Shown here in pieces: positions 17,840 through 26,090 of a stretch of DNA of 64,000 bases. Below the pieces are notes generated by a model. That model did not search any database. It was not told the DNA's origin and saw only the letters and a program-made list of their open reading frames with translations. The stretch spans positions 1,734,501 through 1,798,500 of the forward strand of contig NZ_CP064795.1 in the NCBI RefSeq assembly GCF_015644725.1, read 5' to 3'. This stretch comes from Salinimonas marina. Its GTDB lineage: Bacteria; Pseudomonadota; Gammaproteobacteria; Enterobacterales; Alteromonadaceae. The first letter of the stretch is position 1. Each line of letters opens with the position of its first letter. The position numbers and the translations under genes were made by a program.

Positions 17840-18823
17840 TTATCCTCGTAACGTAAGTTCGCCCGAATCAAGGTACTGCTGCTTCTGCTTGCAAATGTCG
17901 AAAGCCTTACAGAATCGACAGGCCACTACTTCCCCTGGGAAAGTTTTTACAACTCCGCCTTTTTGCATGGCAAATACACGTGCCGCCTGGTGATCGCTAT
18001 TAAAGACGCCACCGGACATTGCCCGTTTCGCTTTGTCGTCTTTATAAACTTTGTAGGTGGTTGGTTTGCGCCATAAGGCTTCATCATCGCAAGGTGGGAT
18101 TTCCGCTTCGGGTTTGTCCCAGTACTTTTTGATTGTGGCTAACCGCTGCCGTATATAGGCGTCGGTTGTTTTGATAGGTTGCAGTAGCAGTTTCTTTTCT
18201 GCGGTGCGTGAATTGGGGTAATTGGGTTCGCGGGTACGTGCGCCTGACCAGTCGGTAAAGATAAACTGGATGGCCATATCGTCGCGGGTAATCTTCTCAG
18301 GATTGAGCCAACGATAGATGGAGCCTTGGAGAATGTACTTCTCATCGTTGGTTCCATTTATGAAAGTATACACAGATGTGGATTTGAAGTCTTCGACTCG
18401 TCCATCACCAATGAAGTCAAATTTCCCTGAGATAATAAACCCATCTACTTCTTTTTCAGCGCGTTGCTCCAAGTAGATAGGGATAATGTCAGGGTCACTC
18501 GCCACAAGCTCTGCTGTAGGGTTCACTCGCACACGGTCAATGACACGCTGCGGATAGCCTAGCTTCTTGAGGTTTTCGGCGTAGTGGTCCACCCAGGCCC
18601 GCTCAATACCATCGTGAATGGCAGAACCCATCCGAGATGGGATGAGTCCCACAATATCTTCCTTTGCGGTATTCTCCACACGGTTGGATAGAATGAGTTG
18701 CTTGAGTGGTTTTATAAGGGACGTTGCGGATATGTGGTTTGACCGGTCATCGTGATCGTAATTGTCATGTGCCAGCCATACACTAATCGACAACGGTAGA
18801 TTACTGTTGTTCGTTAGTTCCAT
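17840..18823 (-). CDS. PD-(D/E)XK (Cas4/RecB-like) exonuclease
   Basis: About 327 residues from the ATG at 18823. A TTG start at 18850 is also open but less likely. The core carries a RecB-like motif set: RMGSAIHDGI, then GKFDFIGDGRVEDFKS where the D and E-x-K form the metal site. The C-terminus has CRFCKAFDICKQ, with earlier basic residues, like the Cys cluster that binds an Fe-S centre in Cas4/AddB-type nucleases. It probably resects DNA ends for phage recombination. First of the tightly packed replication genes. Confidence 0.72.
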   Translation of the reverse strand: MELTNNSNLPLSISVWLAHDNYDHDDRSNHISATSLIKPLKQLILSNRVENTAKEDIVGLIPSRMGSAIHDGIERAWVDHYAENLKKLGYPQRVIDRVRVNPTAELVASDPDIIPIYLEQRAEKEVDGFIISGKFDFIGDGRVEDFKSTSVYTFINGTNDEKYILQGSIYRWLNPEKITRDDMAIQFIFTDWSGARTREPNYPNSRTAEKKLLLQPIKTTDAYIRQRLATIKKYWDKPEAEIPPCDDEALWRKPTTYKVYKDDKAKRAMSGGVFNSDHQAARVFAMQKGGVVKTFPGEVVACRFCKAFDICKQKQQYLDSGELTLRG

Positions 18824-18909
18824 GGGGTCTACCTGTTTATTAAACCACAAGACCCGGCGAATGCCGGGCCTTTAAATAGTATTTACTGTGGTCTTTCAGG
18901 TAGGACAGG

Positions 18910-19365
18910 TTATCTTAAGTACTCACTCCAGATCGCAACGGCAAGGCTGAGTTCCTTGCACCGTATAAAATGAGGGTTAAGCATGAAGTAGACTCTATTA
19001 GGATTATCCTTCAATCCCAAATGGCGCCTGTCTTCTGCCTTCAATCTGATTAGTAACTTCGCTTTGATGCACTCCTGCGAGCGTCTGCTCAGAAGCTTAT
19101 AAGCAGTACTTTTTTTATCGCTGATAGCATCTTCTACGGGTTCGATCCAACATACATTGTTAATGAAATTATAGTTCTTCTTTATTTCCAGAAACAGGAC
19201 TTGGCCTGCTTGTGACACTTTTGCCATCGCCTCTAATATGTCGGTATTGACTGTGTTGGTATTAGTGGCGATAGGGCTTATAACCTGGAAGGCACCAGTG
19301 ATTCTATTAGTGTCTGACAAACGATCTCTCCATGTGGGTGTATTACCAATTAAAAATCCACTCAT
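18910..19365 (-). CDS. Phage protein of unknown function, possible winged-helix regulator
   Basis: A 151-residue protein upstream of the replication operon. The C-terminal half (NRVYFMLNPHFIRC, after a helical LLSRRSQECIKAKLL segment) is reminiscent of winged-helix replication initiators of the RepL type, whose last strand often ends in a MxNP motif. This is weak similarity by eye. A CCCGGC-GAAT-GCCGGG hairpin (18853-18868) lies between it and the nuclease gene. As the outermost leftward gene near the attachment site it could be a replication initiator or a control protein. Confidence 0.5.
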   Translation of the reverse strand: MSGFLIGNTPTWRDRLSDTNRITGAFQVISPIATNTNTVNTDILEAMAKVSQAGQVLFLEIKKNYNFINNVCWIEPVEDAISDKKSTAYKLLSRRSQECIKAKLLIRLKAEDRRHLGLKDNPNRVYFMLNPHFIRCKELSLAVAIWSEYLR

Positions 19366-19485
19366 ATTGGTAGAATTCAGATCGCCTAACTCGTTGATTT
19401 AATTCAACTCTCATTCCCCTATATATAATATACAGATCAAATAGAGTCTACTGGATACCACTAAACCGAGTACAGGAGGTGCTGG

Positions 19486-19656
19486 ATGGCACCCTCTCGA
19501 CTGAATTTTACACAAAGTCCATTTAGTTTGAGTACGCTTCCGATACGTTGTGAATACAACGGCGCATTTGGATTATCATTTCGATACCGATTATTGTTGT
19601 TTTTAGCGGTACCTGGCTCAACTTGGTCACTTCCCTCACCTTATGACCAAAATTGA
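19486..19656 (+). CDS. Possible small ORF with strong ribosome binding site
   Basis: A 56-codon frame opening MAPSRLNFTQSPFSLSTL, preceded by a near-perfect Shine-Dalgarno (AGGAGG, 19474-19479) six bases before the ATG. It is read away from the leftward phage operon, in an otherwise gene-poor 500-base stretch near the attachment site. No domain is recognisable, and Ser/Leu/Arg content is high. It may be chance, or a short phage early protein. Confidence 0.3.
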   Translation: MAPSRLNFTQSPFSLSTLPIRCEYNGAFGLSFRYRLLLFLAVPGSTWSLPSPYDQN

Positions 19657-19866
19657 ATATTCTACTTTTGCGGTAGAAGTTGGAAGGTAAACGAATCAGA
19701 TCGGTATTTCCAGCAAAATACTGATTAAATACACATGATTATGTGATCAGTTGCTCGTCAACTTACAAGAGGTATAAAAGCCAGGTCTATAGTATCTATA
19801 AATATACGGTTACGAAGAATTTAACAGTGGAATTATTAGTCAAGAGTAGGATAGGGCGGTTTAGGT

Positions 19867-20040
19867 TTACCGTCGGAAATCCTCCACCGGGAATACAATG
19901 AATTCTTTATATTCAGCCCACGCGGTATTCCCGTATTCGTTTTCAAATAGCTCACCGCTGTCATCAGGTTCACTTAACTTAGTGATCACCTCATTGGCGT
20001 CGAACGGGTTAATTAGCAGCCAGATTTTCTTAGCAGTCAT
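19867..20040 (-). CDS. Small acidic phage protein
   Basis: A 57-residue protein opening MTAKKIWLLINPFDANEV, with a mostly acidic middle and ending VEDFRR. A GGAG ribosome binding site lies seven bases before the ATG. Codon use matches the phage operon. No family recognised. It is the gene closest to the attachment site, transcribed in the same direction as the replication operon. The rest of the 19370-20165 stretch holds AT-rich promoter-like DNA around 19415-19435 and no other convincing gene. Confidence 0.6.
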   Translation of the reverse strand: MTAKKIWLLINPFDANEVITKLSEPDDSGELFENEYGNTAWAEYKEFIVFPVEDFRR

Positions 20041-20167
20041 GTGTGGTTCTCCAGGGTAAATTTGTGACTATTCTGTGGCCATAATGGGACCTAAACAGTC
20101 GGATCTAGTCTGAACACTCAAAAGGACAACTCAGACTACATAAGACTTTGATATACATGTAATTTAT

Positions 20168-20199
20168 TCCCGCCGGTTCAAGTCCGGCCCCGGGCACCA
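20168..20199 (+). other. Prophage attachment site: tRNA 3'-end fragment
   Basis: The segment 20172-20199 has a T-arm (GCCGG TTCAAGT CCGGC), the acceptor 3' strand CCCGGGC and the ACCA end, but no D-arm or anticodon arm precede it. This is what is left of a tRNA gene 3' end at a phage attachment site. The acceptor GCCCGGG/CCCGGGC pairing implied fits a tRNA-Leu type, but isotype cannot be proven. Because the fragment has its body on the left side replaced by phage DNA, the intact tRNA should sit at the left junction outside the window. Confidence 0.75.
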
Positions 20200-20339
20200 T
20201 TTTCTCGTATACACCAATATCTCCTAAACACTATATCAAGCCTCTCTGTGCTTTAAAAAATCTATATATTGCCGCCGGTTTACGTCTCAGCGCGTATAGA
20301 TCTGCCCAAGCGAATGGCTCCCTTTTCCTCTCTTTATAC

Positions 20340-20399
20340 AGGACAGTCACTTTTTAAAACGACTAAGTTATCCAGGACAGTCACTTTTCAAAACGACTA
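20340..20399 (+). repeat. Tandem REP-like repeats with GGACAGTCACT
   Basis: Two copies of a 26-base unit starting at 20340 and 20374 (period 34), each beginning AGGACAGTCACTTTT and ending AAAACGACTA. The inverse form AGTGACTGTCC occurs at 21764-21774 and 22101-22111, flanking the broken transposase copy. They are likely REP-like or end sequences recognised by the neighbouring Y1 transposase. The remaining 20200-20735 stretch, outside these repeats, shows a weaker relative near 20484 (GGACAGGCACTT) and no gene. Confidence 0.65.
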
Positions 20400-20735
20400 T
20401 GCAACTGACTTAGCAACACATGCAGGCTTTTATAATGCTTGTTCCAATCGGCAATAGCGCAATCTAAATCTCATCCTAACCTTGGACAGGCACTTGATAT
20501 CATAATCGCGGACTCGCACTTGTAGTCTCTACAATGATTCTGAATGAATTGGGCATGCACGCTTTCCTAGCGCTTTATGCAATAGAGTGATAGCGAACCT
20601 GATAACAGCGTTTTGAACGCTGCTTGTTGGTAAAAATTAACTGTCAGTTAGATAATCGAGGCGAGCAAAGGAGCCGGCAGACGCCGGGCGGAGTCAAAAA
20701 CGTTGATGAATTGATCAACAAGAAAGTTAGCAGTT

Positions 20736-21686
20736 TTATCCTGAGTTGTAATTTACGTTATTCCTGCGCTGAGCCAATAGCTTTTCAACGCTGAGTGTGG
20801 ATTTAAAATCTGTTTCAATTCCAGACACCATTGCATTCCAGTCAGCCTGTTCAAGCCCAAAGCGACTGAGAATTGGAGGTGTGCAATCATCAATCTTACC
20901 TCGCTTTTCGGGATTAAACTGGCGCCCGGTTTGCTCCACAAGCGCGAAGTAATCCTCAGTTCGAAAAGGCAATCCGTCTGGCATTTTACCTGATGTATTG
21001 CCGGTGCAGGGAAATAAAGGGTATGGCTGGTGATGACACTTGGCAGCATCAATGCGTTTTTGGATACTGGTGTGTTTAGAACTCTCAAGCGTTTTCGCTA
21101 AACAGGCGCGTACAGGATTTAAATCCACATATGCCATACAGGCTGCGAGGGAAGCCTCATCCATCAATGCCTGTGATTTGAATCGCCCTTCCCAGAAATG
21201 ACCTGTACAACCGTCTTCCTTATTTGCTTGCCGAGCAATGTACTCATTCAGCAATCTCATAAACCAGCTAATATCAAACAGTCGATGGCGATACACCTCT
21301 GCGAGATCGTAAACCGTTTCTATTTCTGCTTCTGACATTCCCTCATTTTCCGCCGGATTAAGAAAACGTTGAGCTAAAAGCATACCCTTGTAAAGCTTTT
21401 GCCATCGACAGATTACTTCCCTAACAGAAAGCGACTTTGCTTTATCCCTGTTGATTCGTAATACCACATGAGTGTGATTGCCCATGACCGCATAGGCACA
21501 AACATCTACGCAAAACACCTCCGCCAGGAATAAAAGTCTGTCTTCCACCCACTGTCGGCGATGCTCGTAACACTTGCCGGATTGCTTATCTCTGCCGCAC
21601 AAAAATGCTCTGCGCACACAACGAGATACACAGTGGTAATAGGGCGTATCTGAAAGATTGATAAGGCACTTACGTGGTCTGGGCAT
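20736..21686 (-). CDS. REP-associated tyrosine (Y1, IS200-like) transposase
   Basis: A 316-residue protein. The N-terminal DTPYYHCVSRCVRRAFL is the usual opening of REP-associated transposases. The HUH-type motif is GNHTHVVLR near residue 70. The candidate catalytic Tyr lies in NEYIARQANK near residue 148, followed by GHFWEGRFKSQ. These enzymes cut single-stranded hairpins and spread REP elements. Start ATG at 21686 is chosen because the motif-bearing N-terminus begins MPRPRKCLINLSDTPYY. The C-terminus after about residue 225 is variable in the family. The upstream and downstream AGTGACTGTCC repeats are its likely targets. Confidence 0.85.
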   Translation of the reverse strand: MPRPRKCLINLSDTPYYHCVSRCVRRAFLCGRDKQSGKCYEHRRQWVEDRLLFLAEVFCVDVCAYAVMGNHTHVVLRINRDKAKSLSVREVICRWQKLYKGMLLAQRFLNPAENEGMSEAEIETVYDLAEVYRHRLFDISWFMRLLNEYIARQANKEDGCTGHFWEGRFKSQALMDEASLAACMAYVDLNPVRACLAKTLESSKHTSIQKRIDAAKCHHQPYPLFPCTGNTSGKMPDGLPFRTEDYFALVEQTGRQFNPEKRGKIDDCTPPILSRFGLEQADWNAMVSGIETDFKSTLSVEKLLAQRRNNVNYNSG

Positions 21687-21763
21687 GAGGTCAAACAGAA
21701 TAAGGCTGAATGATTCGATTGTGGAGGAGATAACGAAGAATACAACTGTACCCTGGTAGGGTA

Positions 21764-22111
21764 AGTGACTGTCCTACAAGATAGCATTGCATTCCAGTCA
21801 GCCTGTTCAAGCCCAAAGCGACTGGGAATTGGAGGTGTGCAATCATCAATCTTACCTCGCTTTTCGGGATTAAACTGGCGCCCGGTTTGCTCCACAAGCG
21901 CGAAGTAATCCTCAGTTCGAAAAGGCAATCCGTCTGGCATTTTACCTGATGTATTGCCGGTGCAGGGAAATAAAGGGTATGGCTGGTGATGACACTTGGC
22001 AGCATCAATGCGTTTTTGGATACTGGTGTGTTTAGAACTCTCAAGCGTTTTCGCTTTACAGGCGCGTACAGGATTTAAGGCCACATACAGGATACACAAA
22101 AGTGACTGTCC
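21764..22111. repeat. Repeat-bracketed fragment (possible non-autonomous unit)
   Basis: Identical 11-base repeats AGTGACTGTCC at 21764-21774 and 22101-22111 bracket the partial transposase copy. A 14-base direct repeat (CCAGTAAGATA type) follows at about 22110-22131. The arrangement looks like a small mobilised or captured unit related to the REP-type transposase. Confidence 0.5.
21785..22086 (-). pseudogene. Partial copy of the REP-type transposase
   Basis: About 293 bases repeat 20829-21121 of the neighbouring transposase with only a few differences (for example GGGAATT against GAGAATT, and a two-base change in the TTCGCT run). It covers the middle-to-C-terminal part only and lacks the HUH and Tyr motifs, so it cannot be active. 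The high identity points to a recent duplication. The 22112-22380 stretch beyond it holds no gene that I can recognise. Confidence 0.8.
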
Positions 22112-22380
22112 AGTAAGATAGTCCAGTAAGATAACAAGATAGTTGAAACGAGAAAATGCATCGTCTAAAGCCGGGTGATGTGGGTGCTTCGATGAATTGG
22201 GTATCATGAAACTCAGCAGAATTGGGCTAGCTGCAAATTGTCTGAGTATTGCACTGGGCTCTGGTCATTTCAAAGTTGACAGCGATCTTAAATCCTTTCC
22301 AATAAAAGGAACGATCCGGCCTGGATAAAATATGTGACTACAGGAAGATAACGATAAGGATTTATCAAAGAAAAGAAAGA

Positions 22381-22465
22381 TGGTGGAGCGGGCAGGATTC
22401 GAACCTGCGAAGGCTGAGCCGGCAGATTTACAGTCTGCTCCCGTTGACCGCTTGGGTACCACTCC
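22381..22465 (-). tRNA. tRNA-Tyr (GTA)
   Basis: Complete cloverleaf of 85 bases on the minus strand with encoded CCA. Acceptor GGAGTGG pairs with CCGCTCC (one G-T pair). The anticodon loop CTGTAAA carries GTA, the long variable arm is typical of tRNA-Tyr, and the T-arm is GCAGGTTCGAATCCTGC. Confidence 0.96.
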
Positions 22466-22655
22466 ACACAGTGACAAAAGGTTAAGAACTTACCTAAGTG
22501 CCATCTCAATTGGTGTCTTGCCAAAAGAGGAGTGCAGTGTAATGGGCGCTGGGCCCGCCGTCAACCTTTAATTAAAAAAAGTATTAATAAAATCATAGGG
22601 TTATAATTTGTACAGTGGGTGTATTTTTTAACCACTGTAAAAGCAGCGTCAGCGC

Positions 22656-22694
22656 TAAAAAGGGCGCCGGATCAGTAAGCTAGCCAGATCCGGC
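22656..22694 (-). terminator. Terminator of the acyltransferase gene
   Basis: GCCGGATC (22666-22673) pairs with GATCCGGC (22687-22694). On the minus strand the stem is followed by GCCC and five T, directly after the acyltransferase stop codon at 22719. Confidence 0.8.
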
Positions 22695-22718
22695 CTGTAT
22701 GGATTAACTGGTAGGAGC

Positions 22719-24689
22719 CTATATTTCCGCCGGTTTCAGAAGGCTATAGCCTTGGTTATAGGCATGCTGAAGTAAGCGTCGGCCAAATTCCTGTTCGCCT
22801 TTGGTACTGATGTGCCGGCGATCAGAGTAGGTGATGGTATTATCGATCAACAAGTCATCCGGCAGCCGTAAGCCAAACCCCTCTAATTTTGAAATATAGC
22901 CAATGCCTGCTTTTGTGAGCTCTTGTGCAAAGATCTCATCTAACAACGTTGAGTGCTCAACAGCTTTGTGGGATACATAATTAGGAAGTTGTTCAGAAAA
23001 TGCGTGCTGATAGTTCCAATCCACAGGATCTTTCGTCAGCGGCGGCAGCATTCCAATCATCAGCACGGGGGCCGATACTGTATGTCTGACCCTCGTCAGA
23101 TACGCGACCACATCGCGAATATACTGCTGGTTTATATCCTGGGCAGACCCTTCATGAATTGAGGCGCCGGTGAACAGACGATCCGGAGTTTGTGTGTAAA
23201 TCACCAGGCCGATACTCTGATCGTGCTGTTCTGCAAAGGCCAGAAAGTCTTCGTACTGACATTGTGGCACATCATTGGGATTTCCATTGTAGCCATGGGC
23301 TCGACAGGAGCCCCGTGACACGCTCACCACAAATGGGGTTTCGCTGTTCATTGCCACGGCATTGTATAAATCCATGCCATGGCTTCCGCCTAAAATAAAT
23401 ACGGCTTGGTCATGTTGCCGGCTACATTGTTCAAACCGACGGGCAAACTCAGGATCCAAAGTAGAGGACCATAGCTTACAGGATTCGTCCACCATCGGCT
23501 GATTGGTATGGGAGGCATAAGCTGATGCCAGTTGCTGATAACGCGCCATATTGTGTGGCTCGATAAAACCGCGCCAGCTTACGTTGGTATAAAACACCAG
23601 GCCGAGCAACAACCCGCTGACCAAACTGACCCCTGAATATTTAAATACTCTGGTTTTATCAAAACGCTGTTTATCTCGAAACGGCCTTTCCACCCAGCGC
23701 CACGAGGCGACGCTCAATCCGAAAGATAGCACTATGCCGGTCATGCTGGTAAACAGTGTCAGTTCACCGTCATGGTAAATGCGCAGCAATGCCAATACCG
23801 GTTGGTGCCACAGATACAGCGAATAACTGATAATACCGATGAACAACATAAACCGTAGTGACAACATGTTTGCTATGGCGGTGCCTGTGGTAGCAAACAG
23901 TAACAGCAACACCGTCCCGGTAACCGGTAGCAGGGTAAGTGCCGAAGGATGGGCTGTGGCCGGGGTAAACATTATGTAGGAAACCAGAATCATGACTAAG
24001 CCGGCGCCACTCAGGATGTTTCTGCCAGCAAGTGCTACTCGCTGATAATGGGGGGTGTGGATGTACAGACTGGCCAGAGCGCCTGCCATCAGCTCCCACG
24101 CGCGGCCGGGTAATAAATAAAAGTTGCCGGTGGGGTCCACGCTTTGTAACCACTGGGCATAGCCCAGCGACAGCACAAAAATGGCCCCAAGTATGTGAGC
24201 AAAATAATGCCGGGCATGTTTAACGAGCAGCATGGCCAGCAGGGGAAACAGCACATAGTATTGTTCTTCTACCGCCAGGCTCCAGGTATGCAGTAAGGGC
24301 GACAGTTCGGAGGTGCTGCCAAAATACCCGGTGGTTTGCCAAAAATACATGTTGGAGACAAATCCCACGACCGCCAGCGTACTCTCGCCATAACTTCCCA
24401 GTACTTTCGGCGACTGCGTGATAAAAGGCAGTAGCACACTAGTTACCATCAACACAATTGCCAGAGCAGGAAGAATGCGGCGGGCTCTGCGTTCATAAAA
24501 GGTTACCACCGAAAACCGGTTTTCGCGCAGCTCCCGGCTTATAATACTGGTAATAAGAAAGCCGCTGATGACAAAAAAGACATCCACGCCCAGATAACCG
24601 CCGGACAAACCCGGTAGATCAGCATGCAGCCATAAGACTGGAAGAATAGCCAGGGCCCGCAGGCCATCAATTTCACTTCGATATTGCAT
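22719..24689 (-). CDS. OafA/YrhL-type O-acyltransferase with SGNH domain
   Basis: About 656 residues from the ATG at 24689. An upstream extension to 24806 lacks family character, while MQYRSEIDGLRALAILPVL is the standard opening of the acyltransferase-3 family. The first roughly 350 residues form about ten membrane helices, with FVISGFLI and a conserved Arg near residue 9. After helix ten a periplasmic SGNH-like domain follows, with GGSHGMDLYNA as block I and a late DRRHIS as the Asp/His block. Such proteins O-acetylate lipopolysaccharide, peptidoglycan or exopolysaccharide. The next gene upstream is a glycosyltransferase, which fits surface-glycan modification, though a terminator separates them. 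Confidence 0.88.
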   Translation of the reverse strand: MQYRSEIDGLRALAILPVLWLHADLPGLSGGYLGVDVFFVISGFLITSIISRELRENRFSVVTFYERRARRILPALAIVLMVTSVLLPFITQSPKVLGSYGESTLAVVGFVSNMYFWQTTGYFGSTSELSPLLHTWSLAVEEQYYVLFPLLAMLLVKHARHYFAHILGAIFVLSLGYAQWLQSVDPTGNFYLLPGRAWELMAGALASLYIHTPHYQRVALAGRNILSGAGLVMILVSYIMFTPATAHPSALTLLPVTGTVLLLLFATTGTAIANMLSLRFMLFIGIISYSLYLWHQPVLALLRIYHDGELTLFTSMTGIVLSFGLSVASWRWVERPFRDKQRFDKTRVFKYSGVSLVSGLLLGLVFYTNVSWRGFIEPHNMARYQQLASAYASHTNQPMVDESCKLWSSTLDPEFARRFEQCSRQHDQAVFILGGSHGMDLYNAVAMNSETPFVVSVSRGSCRAHGYNGNPNDVPQCQYEDFLAFAEQHDQSIGLVIYTQTPDRLFTGASIHEGSAQDINQQYIRDVVAYLTRVRHTVSAPVLMIGMLPPLTKDPVDWNYQHAFSEQLPNYVSHKAVEHSTLLDEIFAQELTKAGIGYISKLEGFGLRLPDDLLIDNTITYSDRRHISTKGEQEFGRRLLQHAYNQGYSLLKPAEI

Positions 24690-24804
24690 ATATGCTCTGT
24701 AATAAGGGTGGCGCTGACAACATACATCTTTGGGCCAGTACACCGGTATAAAAAGCCTGAGAACTGGCAGGCAAGTATCGAACCATATTTTATATTCCGG
24801 GCAC

Positions 24805-24833
24805 AAAAAAAACAGGCCGGCGAGGCCTGTTTT
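24805..24833 (-). terminator. Terminator of the glycosyltransferase gene
   Basis: Stem AACAGGCC/GGCCTGTT with loop GGCGA and a run of eight T on the minus strand, about 45 bases after the glycosyltransferase stop codon. Confidence 0.88.
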
Positions 24834-24876
24834 AACTGACTGGATAGCTCAGAACCGCTTTAGTGCAGCGTTATCC

Positions 24877-25746
24877 TCAGGCGGATATTTTTTCCAAATT
24901 AGCCGCATCTTCTATCGGATGGTCAGAATGCAACGCCTGGAATATTTCTTCCTCAGTAGGCATGCGTTTAATGCAAAGCCCGTTATACTCATAATTTTCA
25001 TTTATAAAGCCCGCCCGCATAAACGCACTTAACCAATTGGTGGCGGGGTAGTAACCCCACTTGGATTTATATAAGTTAGCATTGGTCACAATATCCAGTA
25101 AATGGTTAATAGGATACTGATAATTGGCTCGGTATTGATTAAATGTTACATAATCGAGTCGGTGAGTAGAGGTACCCACGCAGGCGCAGCGTGTGGCAAA
25201 GTCAATATCGCCGATGCCAAAGCCATGATAGTGCTCGTCAAACCCGTTGGCGGCATCAAAACTGGCTTTATCAAGGGCAAATACCGTTGACTGGAAGGGC
25301 TGGCTACCGGTGGTGTGGTCAGTGGCTCGCCGGGCAAAAAGATCTTTTCGGACCTGAAGCGCATCAAACGTGGCATCTTCCGGCATGTCATTCACAGGCT
25401 GGATATGGGTAGTATAAATGATTTTATCCTGCCAGTTTTGCATCATATGCTCGAACAGTTGCGGATCGCACACGCAGTCAACATCAAGGTGCACAATTCG
25501 CTCGTTTTCACAGGCTGAAAAACCGCGATTGCGGGCCAGTGCCAGAGGAAGCTCTTCTGAGGTGGCAAATTTGTGTTTGATGCAAAATTGTGGGCTCTGG
25601 ATGAGCGAATTATCCGACGGGGGCGCCATCCATACCACCACTAACTCTGATGGAGGCACACTTGCCTGCTCCAAATTGTGAATCAGATTTGACAGTTGCT
25701 GGGTCCGGTTTTTTACAATCGTCACCACACTGAAGTTGTCTTTCAT
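24877..25746 (-). CDS. GT2-family glycosyltransferase with galactosyltransferase-like C-terminal domain
   Basis: A 289-residue protein with GT-A features. The N-terminal strand is FSVVTIVKNRTQQL, the metal-binding HLDVDCVCD (DxD-like) is near residue 88-94, and the acceptor-side segment FDEHYHGFGIGDIDFATR resembles the glyco_transf_7C domain. No signal peptide or membrane segment, so it is cytosolic. It probably adds a sugar to a surface polysaccharide, and its neighbour is an O-acyltransferase. Single gene with its own terminator. Confidence 0.82.
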   Translation of the reverse strand: MKDNFSVVTIVKNRTQQLSNLIHNLEQASVPPSELVVVWMAPPSDNSLIQSPQFCIKHKFATSEELPLALARNRGFSACENERIVHLDVDCVCDPQLFEHMMQNWQDKIIYTTHIQPVNDMPEDATFDALQVRKDLFARRATDHTTGSQPFQSTVFALDKASFDAANGFDEHYHGFGIGDIDFATRCACVGTSTHRLDYVTFNQYRANYQYPINHLLDIVTNANLYKSKWGYYPATNWLSAFMRAGFINENYEYNGLCIKRMPTEEEIFQALHSDHPIEDAANLEKISA

Positions 25747-26090
25747 CCGATTATCCTCGTTATGCTATTAAATGGACTATGTGAGTCGTCACATTGTTTT
25801 GTCAGTTACTACAGTAAGAGACAGCAAGAGCCGAACCAGAATACCAGACAAATAAGATACTGGTTTTTATGATGAAAGTTTACCACGCTTTTTTCCCTGA
25901 GCACGCAGGTGTGAAATAGTTACAGTGACAGAGTGTAGTTTTTGAACGAGCGCAGTAGTAAAGATATTGATATCTAAAGTTTTTATATTAGTTTTACAGC
26001 ATCTTTTCCACGCTTAGTCCTGTTCAAGACAGTATGTTTCGATTTATCATGAGTTTTATTGAGAATACCAGGCGAAACATTGGCATTATC
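25747..26090. other. Divergent intergenic region
   Basis: This 344-base AT-rich stretch separates the leftward glycosyltransferase from the rightward sulfurtransferase and must hold both promoters. A short palindrome AGATAT-TG-ATATCT lies at about 25964-25977. No gene, repeat or RNA element is apparent. Confidence 0.5.

Larger units (their letters stand above)
1..20199. mobile_element. N4-like prophage, right-hand part
   Basis: Gene content and order resemble the centre of an N4-type genome. A giant single-subunit RNA polymerase gene and an upstream structural gene run rightward. They converge on a leftward block of SSB-like, RecA-like ATPase, primase and nuclease genes. The block ends at an isolated tRNA 3' end at about 20172-20199, after which host-type genes begin. 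The left end, the remaining virion genes, DNA polymerase and any integrase are not in the window. Integration into a tRNA gene is inferred from the tRNA fragment. An intact tRNA would be expected at the unseen left junction. Confidence 0.72.

Noticed and set aside
19476..19494. Hairpin GGTGC/GCACC near the plus-strand small frame, considered as an N4 vRNAP promoter
   Set aside because: The loop and stem do not match the three-base-loop hairpin promoters known for N4, and it overlaps the start of a possible gene.
20703..20720. FNR-box-like TTGAT...ATCAA
   Set aside because: The spacing between half sites is six, not four, and no gene that FNR would control lies next to it.
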